Counted from the stretch's first letter, positions 25,104 through 35,038 are shown. The stretch: 64,000 nucleotides of DNA from CAVQFO01 sp963711725 (GCA_963711725.1 CAVQFO010000033.1:1-64000), one strand, 5' to 3'. Notes: generated by a model from the sequence alone, not told the origin. A program made the numbers and translations.

Positions 25104-25499
25104 TCAATCCTCCGGATCGAACTTCAGCGCCGCCGAATTGATGCAGTAACGCAGCCCCGTGGGCTCGGGGCCGTCGGGGAACACGTGCCCCAGATGCGCA
25201 TCGCAGCGGGCGCAAAGCACTTCTTCACGCCGCATCCCCAGGCTGAGATCCTCGTGGGAGTCGACGTGGTCCTCGGATACCGGTTTGTAGAAGCTGGGCC
25301 AGCCGGAGCCGGATTCGTACTTGGTTGCGGAATCGAACAATTCCTCGCCACAGCACGCGCATCGATAGACGCCCTCGCCCTTGAAGTCGTAATACTCGCC
25401 GGTAAACGGGCGTTCGGTGCCTTTTTCACGGCATATCCGGTATTGCTCCGGGGTCAGTTCCTCGCGCCACTGCGCGTCGGTCTTGCGGATCTTGTCCAT
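25104..25499 (-). CDS. msrB: peptide-methionine (R)-S-oxide reductase MsrB
   Basis: 131 residues from the ATG at 25499. SelR domain: two zinc CxxC pairs (CACCGEELF and CARCDAHLGH), the substrate stretch SGSGWPSF, and the catalytic Cys in LRYCINSAAL. It reduces methionine-R-sulfoxide in oxidised proteins. No signal peptide, so cytoplasmic. It starts 19 nt after the alpha/beta hydrolase gene upstream, suggesting one transcript. Confidence 0.97.
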   Translation of the reverse strand: MDKIRKTDAQWREELTPEQYRICREKGTERPFTGEYYDFKGEGVYRCACCGEELFDSATKYESGSGWPSFYKPVSEDHVDSHEDLSLGMRREEVLCARCDAHLGHVFPDGPEPTGLRYCINSAALKFDPED

Positions 25500-25518
25500 A
25501 CCACTCTCGTTCGTTCGA

Positions 25519-26382
25519 TCAGGGTTCCGCGGCCTCCCGGGCCGCCGTATGTTTGCCGATGAAGCCCAACAGCGCCGTGCCGACCTCGGCGGGCTTCTCG
25601 CTGTTGACGATATGGCCGACGCCGGGCACCAACAAGGCTTCCAGATCGGGAACGTTATGCAGGATCTGAAGGCTGTCCGCGCTGGTAACCAGCCGGTCCT
25701 CACCCCCCATGATGGTCAGTACCGGGCAGCGAATCCTCGGCAGGTGCGCCATGATGTCGATGTCCCGCAGCGCCGGCAACAGGCGCCGCAGGCCTTCGAA
25801 ATAGTCCGCTCCGGCCTGCTGCATCCAGTTTTCCACACGGGACAGATATCGCGCGCTTTGTTCCCGGAACCGGCGGCTGTAGACGCTGGGGGCGCTGACC
25901 CGATAGATATCGGCCGGGGCGTGGGTCGCGGCATCCAGCCAGGACTGGAACACGGCCTGCTGGCGTGCGTCCGTGCGCCCGATGGCGCCGATCAGGCTGA
26001 CGCTGCGCACCCGCTCCGGGTAACAAGCCGCAAAGTACAACGCCAACGAGGCGCCGTATGACAGGCCCACGAAGTGCGCCCGACGCTCGCCCAGCGCATC
26101 CAGCAGTCCCGCCATGTCGGCCGCGTGGTGGTCGATGGAGAACTCCCCGACGGAGCCCATGTCGCTGAGGGATTGGCCCCGCATGTCATAGGCGATGCAG
26201 CGGTGGTTGCGGGCCAGCAGGTTCATCTGCGGCTTCCAGCCTCGCAGGCTGCCCAACACCCCATTGACGAAGACCACCGCCTCGCCACGCCCGGTTTCCC
26301 GATAGGCGAGTCTGAGATCATTGACCTGCGCGTATGGCGGCATGGACTGGACCGGCGGACCCTTGGTGGCGGTGTTGGACAC
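25519..26382 (-). CDS. alpha/beta hydrolase
   Basis: 287 residues. VNGVLGS oxyanion region, AYDMRGQSLSD, a canonical nucleophile elbow GLSYGAS, a late Asp in GGEDRLVTS and the catalytic His in VPGVGHIVNSEKP. No signal peptide. The order resembles esterases and lactone hydrolases (for example 3-oxoadipate enol-lactonase), but the substrate cannot be assigned. Upstream of msrB in a likely two-gene operon. Confidence 0.88.
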   Translation of the reverse strand: MSNTATKGPPVQSMPPYAQVNDLRLAYRETGRGEAVVFVNGVLGSLRGWKPQMNLLARNHRCIAYDMRGQSLSDMGSVGEFSIDHHAADMAGLLDALGERRAHFVGLSYGASLALYFAACYPERVRSVSLIGAIGRTDARQQAVFQSWLDAATHAPADIYRVSAPSVYSRRFREQSARYLSRVENWMQQAGADYFEGLRRLLPALRDIDIMAHLPRIRCPVLTIMGGEDRLVTSADSLQILHNVPDLEALLVPGVGHIVNSEKPAEVGTALLGFIGKHTAAREAAEP

Positions 26383-26634
26383 CCGTCGATCCTATCCGAA
26401 TCCAGGGGTGTGCGCATACATCCGGCTTTCACGTCAAAATGCACCTGCGGATGCACCGCTTCAATCCCCCGGCGCGCCAACAGCCGTTGGCGGAATCGCC
26501 GGGCTCACGGCTATACTGTTTTCACCCAAAGCGGTAGCAATCAGAAAATAAACAGGGGCCACGATACCGTTCCCGCCACACGCGGTCGCAACCGTTTCCG
26601 ACCCCACCGCCGCTCGAACAAGCAGGTCCCGATC

Positions 26635-28329
26635 ATGACCGTACGACACATCAGCAACCCCATCCGTCTGGTCCAGGAGGAAATCCAGCAGGCCCTCGAA
26701 GAGGCCGCCGGTTATCTGGACGCCTACGAAGACAACGAGGATGCGGCGCCGCCATGGGGTAACTGCCGCGATCTCCTGGAACAGGTCCGCGGCGCGCTGA
26801 TCATGATCGACCTCCAGGGCGCGATCCGGCTCTGCGACGAGGCCATCGCCCTGACCGATGCGCTGGAGAACAACACCGCGCTGTCCCGGGAACATGGCCT
26901 GGATCTGTTGATGCACGGCATGCTGCTGATCCCCCGCTACGTCTACCAGGCGCGCCAGCACCAGCGGGAGCTTCCGGAAACGCTGCTGCCCATGATCAAT
27001 GCCCTGCGCGGACTGCGGCGCGTGGTATTCCTCCCCGATTACCAGTTCTTCGAAATCGACCCGGGCCGCTTCGAGCTGCCCGCGCCGCTGACGGACAAGG
27101 GGCCTTCGGCCGACCTGGAACAAAGCGCCCGCCGCTTGCGGCACATGTACCAACTCGGGCTGTTGGGGCTGTTCCGCAACCCGCTCTCCACGGTTCACGC
27201 CAAGGAAATTCAGCGGGCCTTGCGCCGGCTGGCCAGCCTGTGCGGCGACAGCGCCCACGGCCGCTGGTTCGGCGTCGCCGCGGAAGTGGTGGACGAAGTC
27301 GTCCGGGAGTCGAGCATGGTCTCGCCCTCCATGCGGCTCACCCTGGGCCGGCTGGATTTCCAGATCCGCCAACTGGTACGCCAGGGCAGCCGCGTGGCCA
27401 CCGAGCAGCCCCCGGAGTTCCTGCGTCGCGCCCTGCTCTATTATGTAGCCGCCTGCGAATCCGACGGCACGCCGCTGGCTGAACTCCGGGATCGCCTGGA
27501 TCTGGTTTCCGCCATCACCCCGGAAGAAATCGTGGACGCCGAACGGCAATCCATGGCGGCGCCGGACGAGACCGTCATGGAAGCGGTGGGCAAGGCCATG
27601 GGCGAAGAGCTGGACAAACTCAAGGCCAACATCGAGAACTTCAGCCGTCTCAGCAGCATCACGGAAACCGAGCGGGCCGACCTGGTCGAGCGCATGCACG
27701 ACCTGGCCCACACCCTGACCCTGATCGGCCTGTCCGAGGCGGCGGCGAACATGAAACGCCAGGTCACCCGCCTTCAATCCCTGCCCGGCACGGCCGAGCC
27801 CCGCCGCATCCAGGAGCTGATGGCCGAACTCGCCGACGCCCTGTCTTGGATCGAGGAGAACGTACAGGGCCTGGGTGCGATCCGTCCCCGCACCGCGCCC
27901 GAGCGCCGGGTGCCCCGGCTCCTGGCCGCGGAGCATCAGGTGATCGAGGAATGCAATCGCAACCTGGGGCAGGTGCGCGGCGTCCTGGAATACTTCAACG
28001 GCGATCTCGACAACGGCAGCGAACTCTCCACCGCGGGCACACCGCTGGACGAAGCCCGGGGCAGTCTCGTCATCCTGGGCCATTCACGGGCGGCCGCGAT
28101 CCTCGAGCGGGCGCGGCGGGAAATCGACCGGCTTCCGCCGGACCAGGAACAGGCCGAAGATCGACTGATACTGATCGCCGACGCGCTGGCGGCGGTCCAA
28201 TGGTATCTGGAAGGCATGCTGGAAGATGGAGAAGCCAGCGACGACGTGCTCAAGCTGGCCGAGGAAAGCATGAGCGCATTAGGCCACGGCCGGGCCAAGA
28301 GCGTGGAGATCCCCGCCACCGACGGCTGA
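26635..28329 (+). CDS. FimL/ChpA-N-terminal-like helical signalling scaffold
   Basis: 564 residues from the ATG at 26635; the reading frame is open far upstream but only across the divergent hydrolase gene. All-helical, with several Hpt-like bundles: LLEQVRGALIMIDLQGAIRLCDEAI near residue 45, a second LARRLxx-type block around 145-260, and DALSWIEENVQGL and AARRxxVILGHSRAAAILERA-like helices later. The phosphoacceptor His of true Hpt domains is not evident. Length and layout resemble FimL of Pseudomonas (about 556 residues), a scaffold related to the ChpA N-terminus that affects twitching and cAMP. No pil-chp genes are in the window. Recognition is tentative. Confidence 0.6.
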   Translation: MTVRHISNPIRLVQEEIQQALEEAAGYLDAYEDNEDAAPPWGNCRDLLEQVRGALIMIDLQGAIRLCDEAIALTDALENNTALSREHGLDLLMHGMLLIPRYVYQARQHQRELPETLLPMINALRGLRRVVFLPDYQFFEIDPGRFELPAPLTDKGPSADLEQSARRLRHMYQLGLLGLFRNPLSTVHAKEIQRALRRLASLCGDSAHGRWFGVAAEVVDEVVRESSMVSPSMRLTLGRLDFQIRQLVRQGSRVATEQPPEFLRRALLYYVAACESDGTPLAELRDRLDLVSAITPEEIVDAERQSMAAPDETVMEAVGKAMGEELDKLKANIENFSRLSSITETERADLVERMHDLAHTLTLIGLSEAAANMKRQVTRLQSLPGTAEPRRIQELMAELADALSWIEENVQGLGAIRPRTAPERRVPRLLAAEHQVIEECNRNLGQVRGVLEYFNGDLDNGSELSTAGTPLDEARGSLVILGHSRAAAILERARREIDRLPPDQEQAEDRLILIADALAAVQWYLEGMLEDGEASDDVLKLAEESMSALGHGRAKSVEIPATDG

Positions 28330-28341
28330 TCTCCGGGGGAA

Positions 28342-29094
28342 TCAGGCCTCCGGAAACGCGGCCTTCACCAGCGCCGGAAGGACATCGCCGGCACAGCCCC
28401 GCCAGGATGCCGTGCAGTGGGGCGTCAAGGGTGTCTCCCGGGGGTTGACCTCGAACACGGGCACACCCGCCCGCAATGCCTCGTAGGGCAGCGACGCGGC
28501 CGGCTGAACCAGACTGGATGTACCCACGCTGAGCACCAGGTCCGCCTCGCACACGGAGATGAAGGCTTGCCGAAGGGCCTGCTCGGGCAGCATTTCCCCG
28601 AACCACACCACATCGGGGCGCAGCGGCGAACCGCAATCCGGGCAATGGGGCGGATGGCCCTCGTCGCCGGGTGCGGCCTCCACGGGCTTGCGCTCCTCGA
28701 TGCACAGGTTGCGATGGATGTTGCCGTGCAGTTCGATGACGTTGGCGCTGCCGGCGGCCTGATGCAGGCCGTCAACATTCTGGGTGACCACCAGCAGTCC
28801 GGGCACTTGGCGCTCCCACACCGCCAGGGCCCGGTGCCCCGCATTCGGCTTCGCGGCGCTCACCAGCTCCCGCCGCCACTGATACCAGTCCCAGACGAGC
28901 GCGGGGTTGCGGGCGTAGGCTTCGGGCGTGGCAAGCTCCTGAGGGTCGTAATGCTCCCATAGCCCGGTCTGCGCATCCCGGAAGGTCGGAACCCCGCTTT
29001 CGGCGGACACCCCCGCTCCGGTCAACACGACCACGCGGCGCGCCTCCCGCATCACGGCGGCGTGCTCGCCCACATCCACCTCACCCATGCTCAC
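28342..29094 (-). CDS. cobB: NAD-dependent protein deacylase (sirtuin, CobB-like)
   Basis: 250 residues. Sirtuin motifs in order: GAGVSAESGVPTFR (NAD binding), Y-Q-W-R in DWYQWRRE (the Y-x2-R pair of class III desuccinylases/deacylases), TQNVDGLH, catalytic His in ELHGNI, and GTSSLVQPA. As in E. coli CobB, the zinc site is reduced: one Cys after HGNIHRNL and a CPDC pair. It removes acetyl or succinyl groups from lysines using NAD+. Convergent with the FimL-like gene (12-nt gap), divergent from serB. Confidence 0.94.
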   Translation of the reverse strand: MSMGEVDVGEHAAVMREARRVVVLTGAGVSAESGVPTFRDAQTGLWEHYDPQELATPEAYARNPALVWDWYQWRRELVSAAKPNAGHRALAVWERQVPGLLVVTQNVDGLHQAAGSANVIELHGNIHRNLCIEERKPVEAAPGDEGHPPHCPDCGSPLRPDVVWFGEMLPEQALRQAFISVCEADLVLSVGTSSLVQPAASLPYEALRAGVPVFEVNPRETPLTPHCTASWRGCAGDVLPALVKAAFPEA

Positions 29095-29195
29095 TCCCGT
29101 TCTTCGTTTAGTTCTTCAGTGCCCGACACTCCCATTCCCTCGGGAATCGCATACAATGGGCGGCCCAGCGACCCAGCCAGCAACCAGGGCCATCC

Positions 29196-30410
29196 ATGAG
29201 CGAGATCATCCTCATCAATGTTTCCGGCCAGGACAAGCCCGGCCTGACGTCCTCCCTGATGAGCATACTCTCCGAGTATAACGTGGGCATTCTGGACATT
29301 GGCCAGGCCATGATTCACGACACTTTGTCGTTGGGCATGCTGGTGGAGATCCCCGATCACGAAAAGCTTTCCCCCGTACTCAAGGACGTGCTCTTCCACA
29401 TCCACCACCTGGACATGCGGGTACGATTCACGCCCATCTCCGAGGAGCAGTACGAGAGCTGGGTCCGCGGCGAGGAACAACCCCGCTACATCATCACGCT
29501 GCTGGGGCGGCGTGTCACCGCCGAACAGATCTCGCGGATCGCCCGCGTAATTAGCGAAAACGACCTCAATATCGAGGATATCGTGCGGCTGTCCGGCCGC
29601 GCGCCGCTGCACAAGGGCGGCGAAAACAGCCGCGCCTGCATCGAACTCTCCCTCCGCGGCCAGCCGCTGGACCTGGATGCCATGAAGCAGGAATTCATGG
29701 GCATCTCGCAGGAACTGGGGGTGGACATCAGCTTCCAGGAAGACAACGTCTTCCGCCGCAATCGCCGCCTGGTGGTTTTCGACATGGACTCCACCCTGAT
29801 TCAGCAGGAGGTGATCGATGAACTGGCCAAGCGCGCGGGCGTGGGCGACGAAGTCAGCCGTGTCACCGAGGCGGCCATGCGCGGCGAGCTGGATTTCCGC
29901 GAAAGCCTGCGCAAGCGCGTGGCGTTGCTGGCCGGACTGGACGAGTCCGTGCTCTCCGAAACCGCTGCCGAACTGTCCCTGACGGAAGGCGCTGAGCGGC
30001 TTATCCGGACGCTCAAGACCTTTGGCTACAAGACAGGCATTCTCTCCGGCGGCTTCGGCTACTTCGGCCGGTTCCTGAAGGAACGGCTGGGCGTGGACTA
30101 CGTGTTCGCCAATGAACTGGAAATTCAGGACGGCAAACTGACCGGCCAGGTTGCCGGCGAAATCGTGGACGGCGAACGCAAGGCCCGGCTGCTGCGGGAA
30201 ATCGCCGCCAAGGAAGGTCTGAACCTGGAGCAGGTAATCGCCGTGGGCGACGGCGCCAACGACCTTCCCATGCTGCGCATCGCGGGCCTGGGCATCGCCT
30301 TCCACGCCAAACCCCTGGTCAAGCGCAGCGCCCGCCAGTCCATATCCACTCTGGGCCTGGATGGCATTCTCTACCTGATCGGCGTCAAGGACACGGACAC
30401 CCCCGGCTAG
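29196..30410 (+). CDS. serB: phosphoserine phosphatase with two N-terminal ACT domains
   Basis: 404 residues. Two ACT-like domains at about 1-90 and 100-180 (EIILINVSGQDKPGLTSSLM; YIITLLGRRVTAEQISRIAR), then the HAD phosphatase (about 190-390): FDMDSTLIQQEVIDEL (nucleophile Asp), LSGGFGYFGRFL, and VGDGANDLPML. It catalyses the last step of serine synthesis; the ACT domains probably sense serine. The long ACT form is common in gammaproteobacteria and actinobacteria. Divergent from the sirtuin gene with a 101-nt spacer. Confidence 0.96.
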   Translation: MSEIILINVSGQDKPGLTSSLMSILSEYNVGILDIGQAMIHDTLSLGMLVEIPDHEKLSPVLKDVLFHIHHLDMRVRFTPISEEQYESWVRGEEQPRYIITLLGRRVTAEQISRIARVISENDLNIEDIVRLSGRAPLHKGGENSRACIELSLRGQPLDLDAMKQEFMGISQELGVDISFQEDNVFRRNRRLVVFDMDSTLIQQEVIDELAKRAGVGDEVSRVTEAAMRGELDFRESLRKRVALLAGLDESVLSETAAELSLTEGAERLIRTLKTFGYKTGILSGGFGYFGRFLKERLGVDYVFANELEIQDGKLTGQVAGEIVDGERKARLLREIAAKEGLNLEQVIAVGDGANDLPMLRIAGLGIAFHAKPLVKRSARQSISTLGLDGILYLIGVKDTDTPG

Positions 30411-30897
30411 CCACCTTCGCCCTGGAGCAATTAAAAAGGGTCAAGGGGAAAATCCCCTTGACCCTCAGGAGGAGAGCCATGCCGGGTACGAGAGCGGTCC
30501 GGCACGACACTTGAGAGCCGCGCTGAAATCATTACCGCATCCCCGCCGCCTTCCGTTGCAACGAGTCGCGCGACCCTGGCTATTCAAGCACCGCCGTGTA
30601 AAGGGAACGTAAAAGCCAAACCGGGCGTGCCTTGCTCAAACACGCCTTTTGTCCGCCTTGGCGGGACGGCTATGATGATTGGGCGCGAGCCGGCGCACCA
30701 GGCAAAGGGGTTCTGGTTCACGTTCGGTTTATGGTAGTGACCTACTCATAGGCGAAATCGCGCGCCTGCCCCCGGGGGAAGGGGCCGGATAGCGACTACA
30801 ATAGATCAAACAGATGCCGTTCCCGGCGAGGTGACGTTGGAGGCGTACCCCGCCAGAATGATGCGAGCGGCCAACAAGAGCGATCACAAGAATTCGC
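30411..30897. other. 487-bp intergenic region with one strong hairpin
   Basis: A perfect 13-bp stem (30437-30449 with 30453-30465, loop AAA) lies just after serB. Its T-run is on the minus-strand side (TTTTTAA), so it is best placed to stop transcripts coming from the right; it may also punctuate serB. Further right, TACAAT at 30797-30802 is a possible -10 for the next gene. No coding frame is convincing. Confidence 0.65.
30437..30465. terminator. serB: 13-bp stem-loop after serB
   Basis: AGGGTCAAGGGGA pairs perfectly with TCCCCTTGACCCT across a three-base loop. A-tract before it on the plus strand gives the T-tract on the minus strand only, so direction is uncertain. Confidence 0.6.
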
Positions 30898-33800
30898 ATG
30901 TCGCGTTTGTCCATTTTTCTGTTCGGGGGGTTTCAAGCGCTCCTGGACAACGAACCCTTGACCGGCGTCTACGATCACGTGCGCGCGCTGCTGACGCTGT
31001 TGGCGGCGGAACCCCATCGCGTCCACCGGCGCGACGCCCTTGCGGAGCTCCTGTGGCCCAATGAGTCCGAGGAAGTAGCCCGCCGCAACCTCCGCCAGGC
31101 CCTGTCCCGTCTTCGAGGCGCCCTGGGTGATCGGGACCGGGATGTCCCCTTTCTGCTGGTGAACCGCAACACCGTGCAGTTCAACCGGCGTAGCCCCCAC
31201 TATCTTGATGTAGCGGCGTTTCTCGAGTGTCGCCCCCAGGACGGATCGGTGGAGGAAAGCCAGCTGACCCCGGCGGACCTGCCCTGGCTGGAGGAAGCCG
31301 CGGCCCTCTATCGAGGACACTTCCTGGATCAGTTCTATCTGCCGGACAATCTGGCCTTCGACCAGTGGATCACCGGCAAGCGCGAGGAATACAAGCACGA
31401 GGCCCTAACCTATCTGCGGGCTCTGGCCCGCCATCACACCGTCACCGGAAATCTGCAGAAAGCCATTGCCGCCGCCCGCCGCCAGATCGAGCTGGAGCCC
31501 TGGCTGGAGAGCGCCCACCGGCAATTGATGGAACTGCTGGGCCGGTCCGGTCAGCGTGCCGCCGCTCTCGCCCAGTACAACACCTGCGAAGCGCTCCTCC
31601 AGGAAGAGCTGGGCATCGACCCCGAGCCCGAAACAGTTGCACTGCGCGATCGCATCATGGAAGGCCGGACGGAGGGTGAAACCCAGGTCGGCCTGCGGAG
31701 CTCCACAGACGCCTCCGGGCGGCGCCAGGTGACCGCGCTCTATTGCGGCCTGGAAGAGCCCGCCGGAATGGACCCGGAAGATCTACTCGACATCGTGCGC
31801 GGCCTGAAAGAGCGATGCGGCGAGCTGGCACATCGCTACGACGCTCATCTCGAACCGGGACACGGCGGCTCGCAATTGCTGGTTTTCGGCTATCCCCGCG
31901 CCCATGAGGACGACGCCCGCCGGGCGGTCCAGGCCGGACTCGAAATGCTGGCGGAGACCCGCCGGCTGAATCAGAATCACGACCACCCCCTCACCGTTCG
32001 GGCCGGGGCCCACACCGGCTTGCTGGTTGCCGCCGGTGGCGATGGCGAGAGCGTGGATCTGCTGGGCGCGCCTATCAGCCTGGCGATGCAGTTGCGCTTC
32101 CTGGCCGGCGCCAACTCGCTCCTGATCAGCGCCGACACCCACCGCCTCGTCGAATCCCATTACGCCACACGGCCGCATGCCGTGTCCCAGCACGCCGAGA
32201 TCGCGCCCGCCTTGCCCGCCAGCCACGTCCTGCGCGCGCATTCGTCCCGGCAGCGGCCGGAGTTTCCCCGCACCCGCAAGCTCACGCCCTTCGTGGGACG
32301 GGAGGCGGAGCTTCAACAGTTGCTGGACGCCTGGGGGCAATCCCGCGACGGCGACGGCCAGGCCGTGCAACTTGTGGGCGAGCCGGGCATGGGCAAGACC
32401 CGCCTGCTGCTGGCGTTCAAGAAGCAGATCGCGCACCAGCCGCACACGGTGCGCCAACTGCGCTGCCAACCGCACTATCAGGCCACGGCGCTGCAGCCGG
32501 TGATCGAACTGCTCTATCAGATCTGCGATTTCCGCAACAGCGACAGCAACGACACGAAGCGCACCAAGCTGTCCAGAACGCTGTCCCAGTATGACGTCGA
32601 CGGCACCGCGTTCGATCTCCTGGCCGGCCTGCTGAACCTCGGAGGCGGTCAGCCCGCCGACGACAGCCTCGCCCCGTTTCAACGCAAGCGACAGACGCTG
32701 GACCTGATCGCCACGCTCCAGCGTCAGGCGGCCGAACACCAGCCCGTGGTCTGGATTGCCGAGGATCTGCAATGGGTGGACCCCTCCACGCTGGAACTCC
32801 TGAAGCTGATGAAGGACGGCCTCGCCGGCAGCCGGATCTTGATGTTGCTGACCTATCGACCGGCCTATCAACCTCCCTGGAGCGACATCCCCCAGATCCC
32901 GCTGACCCAGCTCGATCCGCAGGAGATCCGGCGGCTGGCCAGCCACGTGGCCAACAGCCAGTCGCTGCCCGCCGAACTGTTGGCACAACTGGTGGATCGC
33001 ACGGACGGCATACCTCTGTTCGTGGAAGAGCTGACCAAGACTCTGCTGGAGACACCGCTGCTCCGGGAAACGGATGAGGGCTACGCCCTGGTGGGCGATC
33101 TCTCCCAACTCGCCCTGCCGGCCACGCTACACGACTCGCTAATGGCTCGGCTGGACCGACTCGGCGGAGCGAAGCGCACGGCCCAACTGGCCGCCGTCAT
33201 CGGTCGGGATTTCGCCTACGACGTGCTGACGGAAATATCGGACCTGGATGAATCCAGCCTCCAGGCCACCCTGCAACAGTTGGTGGACGCGGAATTGATC
33301 GATCGAAGGGAACGCGGGGCCGGCGCCTGGTTCAGCTTCAGGCACGCTCTGATCCAGGAGACCGCCTACGAATCCCTGCTGCGCCGGGACCGGCAGGAGC
33401 TGCACAGCCGGCTCGCCGCGCTGCTCAGCGCCCGTCGCGCCGCCGGCGCCGAACTCCAGCCGGAATTGCTGGCCCAGCATTTCACGGCCGCCGGCCAGTA
33501 CGACGAGGCCTTGGACTACTGGCTGTTGGCCGGCACCCAGGCCAGCCAGCAATCCGCCCACAGCGAGGCGGTCAGCCACTTCCGGCGCGGCCTGGAGGTT
33601 CTGGCCAAGGTTCCGGAAAACGCGAGCCGAAACAAGCGCGAGCTTTCGCTGCAGATCGGCCTGGGCATGCCGCTGATGCTCTCATCCGGACCGGTACCGG
33701 AGATGGAACAGGCCTACGCCCGCGCGTTGGAATTGAGCCAACGCATCCCCAACAGCACCGACGTATTCCCGGCCATTCGGGGCCTGTACAGCTACTACGC

Positions 33801-34818
33801 CGGCCGCGCGGACTACCAGACCTCGGAGCGGCTGGCCTATCAACTTCTGGGTATCGCCAAGGAACAGGACAACGAGCAACTCCTGCTGGAAGCGCATCGC
33901 GCCCTGGGCACCACATTCCTGCTGCGCGGGGAACTCAACCCCGCCGCCCAGCACCTGCAACACAGCCTCGCCCTGTACCGACCGGAGCGGGACTACAACC
34001 TCGCCTTCCAGTACGGCATGGATCCGGGGCTGGCGGCGCTCACCCTGCTTTCGATCTTTGCCTGGACCCGCGGCTATCCCGATCACGCCCGGGAACAGGT
34101 CCTGGAAGCCCTGGCGGTGGCCCGGGAGCGGGATCACCCCTCCAGCATGGGCTGGGCCCTGAACATCGGTCTGATCGTGCTGCAGCTCTGTGGAGACGCC
34201 GAGGGCGTGCTGGAATTGTCCAAGGAGCTCAATGCCATGGCAGAGCGCCATCACATGCCCATGTGGACGCTTTGGAGCGGCATCATGCGAGACAAGGCCT
34301 TGGCCGAGCTGGGGCACAACGACGAGGCCATCGCCGTCATCCAGGAAGATTGCGCCCGCTACGACAAGGTCGGGGCTTCCATGGGCCGCCCCTACGCTTT
34401 CGCACTGTGGGCGGAAATCTGCCTGGAAGCCGGCCACCACGACGACGGCTTGTCCGTAGTGACCGAAGCGCTGAGCTGGGTCAACAAACACAACGCCCGG
34501 CTTCACGAAGCCGAGCTGCACCGTCTCCAGGGCGAACTGCTTCTGGCCGCCGACGGCGCCGGGGCCGAGCAGGCGGAAGCAGCCTTCCAGCGCGCCCTCG
34601 CGCTTGCCCGCGCCCAGGGCTGCCGCTCGTTTGAGCTGCGCGCGGCCACAAGCATCTGCAGGCTCTGGCTCGGCGGACATAGACATGCGGAAGGGATCGA
34701 ACTGCTGAGGGAGGTGTATTCCCGTTTCGACGAGGGCCTGGGCACGCGAGACCTCCGGGAAGCCCGCGCACTGCTTGAACGCATCGCCTCCGGCCGACAC
34801 ACCGAATCATCGGCCTGA
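30898..34818 (+). CDS. BTAD (SARP-like) regulator with degenerate cyclase, AAA ATPase and TPR domains
   Basis: 1306 residues. N-terminal winged-helix-like segment (about 1-90) plus BTAD tetratricopeptide domain (to about 255, ending LLQEELGIDPEPETVALRDRI). Then a class III cyclase homology domain (about 275-440; ends FGYPRAHEDDARRAVQAGLEM...RAGAHTGLLV). Both metal-binding Asp sites of active cyclases appear lost (YCGLEEPAG and GHGGSQLLVFG), so it is probably not catalytic. AAA/STAND ATPase follows: Walker A LVGEPGMGKT near 492 and Walker B WIAEDLQWVDPS near 617. TPR helices fill about 860-1300. No membrane segment. A stand-alone cytoplasmic switch; the ligand and target genes are unknown. No clear ribosome binding site at the ATG. 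Confidence 0.9.
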   Translation: MSRLSIFLFGGFQALLDNEPLTGVYDHVRALLTLLAAEPHRVHRRDALAELLWPNESEEVARRNLRQALSRLRGALGDRDRDVPFLLVNRNTVQFNRRSPHYLDVAAFLECRPQDGSVEESQLTPADLPWLEEAAALYRGHFLDQFYLPDNLAFDQWITGKREEYKHEALTYLRALARHHTVTGNLQKAIAAARRQIELEPWLESAHRQLMELLGRSGQRAAALAQYNTCEALLQEELGIDPEPETVALRDRIMEGRTEGETQVGLRSSTDASGRRQVTALYCGLEEPAGMDPEDLLDIVRGLKERCGELAHRYDAHLEPGHGGSQLLVFGYPRAHEDDARRAVQAGLEMLAETRRLNQNHDHPLTVRAGAHTGLLVAAGGDGESVDLLGAPISLAMQLRFLAGANSLLISADTHRLVESHYATRPHAVSQHAEIAPALPASHVLRAHSSRQRPEFPRTRKLTPFVGREAELQQLLDAWGQSRDGDGQAVQLVGEPGMGKTRLLLAFKKQIAHQPHTVRQLRCQPHYQATALQPVIELLYQICDFRNSDSNDTKRTKLSRTLSQYDVDGTAFDLLAGLLNLGGGQPADDSLAPFQRKRQTLDLIATLQRQAAEHQPVVWIAEDLQWVDPSTLELLKLMKDGLAGSRILMLLTYRPAYQPPWSDIPQIPLTQLDPQEIRRLASHVANSQSLPAELLAQLVDRTDGIPLFVEELTKTLLETPLLRETDEGYALVGDLSQLALPATLHDSLMARLDRLGGAKRTAQLAAVIGRDFAYDVLTEISDLDESSLQATLQQLVDAELIDRRERGAGAWFSFRHALIQETAYESLLRRDRQELHSRLAALLSARRAAGAELQPELLAQHFTAAGQYDEALDYWLLAGTQASQQSAHSEAVSHFRRGLEVLAKVPENASRNKRELSLQIGLGMPLMLSSGPVPEMEQAYARALELSQRIPNSTDVFPAIRGLYSYYAGRADYQTSERLAYQLLGIAKEQDNEQLLLEAHRALGTTFLLRGELNPAAQHLQHSLALYRPERDYNLAFQYGMDPGLAALTLLSIFAWTRGYPDHAREQVLEALAVARERDHPSSMGWALNIGLIVLQLCGDAEGVLELSKELNAMAERHHMPMWTLWSGIMRDKALAELGHNDEAIAVIQEDCARYDKVGASMGRPYAFALWAEICLEAGHHDDGLSVVTEALSWVNKHNARLHEAELHRLQGELLLAADGAGAEQAEAAFQRALALARAQGCRSFELRAATSICRLWLGGHRHAEGIELLREVYSRFDEGLGTRDLREARALLERIASGRHTESSA

Positions 34819-34958
34819 CCTGAAACAACGGTCCAAGCGCGCTTTTCCTCAATTCGAGATCATTCCACGCGGCCCCGATTGGGAGATCTCACCAAAGCAC
34901 GGCAGGCTTGTGAGACCTCGACGCCCGGTCGCGCTGTCTCGTCCACGCTGTCACACCG

Positions 34959-35007
34959 GCGCAGGCGGGAATCGATGTTCTTGAGAAGATCGGATTCCCG
35001 CCTGCGC
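34959..35007. repeat. inverted repeat between convergent genes
   Basis: 15-nt perfect arms GCGCAGGCGGGAATC (34959-34973) and its complement (34993-35007), loop 19 nt. Related to the ATTCCCGC/GCGGGAAT hairpins at 2764 and 2814. It separates the convergent BTAD-AAA gene and the hydrolase gene and may act as a transcription barrier. Confidence 0.85.
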
Positions 35008-35038
35008 GGATATGATGAGGGGGCCTAAACGCCGGGGT

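Noticed and set aside
31783..33108. 441-codon minus-strand open frame
   Set aside because: Shadow of the BTAD-AAA gene; no domain signal and wrong codon pattern.
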